Source: a candidate division WOR-1 bacterium RIFOXYB2_FULL_48_7 | Lineage (GTDB): Bacteria > Margulisbacteria > WOR-1 > O2-12-FULL-45-9 > XYB2-FULL-48-7 | NCBI GenBank assembly: GCA_001771615.1 | Contig: MEUF01000065.1 | Location: 1 to 5,676, forward strand | Reading direction: 5' to 3' | Length of the DNA stretch: 5,676 nt | Part shown: positions 5,667 through 5,676 of the stretch, in pieces | How the letters are laid out: each line of letters starts with the position of its first letter | How positions within the stretch are numbered: position 1 is the stretch's first letter | Notes under the pieces: model-generated | What the model saw: only the letters and a program-made list of their open reading frames with translations | Told to the model about the DNA's origin: nothing | Database searches by the model: none | Translations under genes and position numbers: made by a program

Positions 5667-5676
5667 AAAAGCGGTT

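Overview
The window holds five protein genes and no RNA gene, mobile element or CRISPR array. Four genes lie on the minus strand as one tightly overlapping cluster: an LpxB-like glycosyltransferase, an MsbA-type ABC exporter, an LpxL-type lipid A acyltransferase, and an ArnT/GT39-type membrane glycosyltransferase that runs off the left edge. One gene, dusB (tRNA dihydrouridine synthase), is read divergently on the plus strand. Lipid A-type genes imply a diderm (Gram-negative-type) bacterium. The standard code fits and base composition is moderate. Several proteins carry conserved family motifs but differ from the proteobacterial forms at signature positions, which suggests an uncultivated or deep-branching diderm lineage. 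I cannot name the phylum from the sequence.

Layout from right to left along the minus strand: LpxB-like (4616 to 3519), msbA (3535 to 1814, 17-nt overlap), LpxL-like (1814 to 945, 1-nt overlap), GT39 (948 to beyond position 1, 4-nt overlap). dusB occupies 4658-5608. The remaining 68 bases at the right edge hold a probable terminator hairpin and a weak candidate promoter for a gene outside the window. No gene-free stretch longer than about 70 bases exists.

A coherent pathway can be read from the cluster. A GT-B glycosyltransferase acts on a UDP-sugar or lipid A precursor at the cytoplasmic face. The LpxL-type enzyme adds a secondary acyl chain, and the MsbA-type exporter flips the lipid across the inner membrane. 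The GT39 enzyme then transfers a sugar from a polyprenyl-phosphate carrier on the outer face. Product identities are inferred from families and context.

The most interesting non-coding signal is the 41-bp gap between the LpxB-like gene and dusB. It contains two overlapping extended -10 elements on opposite strands inside a 16-bp near-palindrome, so it looks like a symmetric bidirectional promoter. Neither gene has a visible Shine-Dalgarno sequence, and the operon leader would be only about 5 nt. A tandem 7-bp repeat inside the LpxB-like gene is also worth a look. I see no clear evidence for a wholly new biological system; this is mostly envelope and tRNA-modification housekeeping with a few unusual details.
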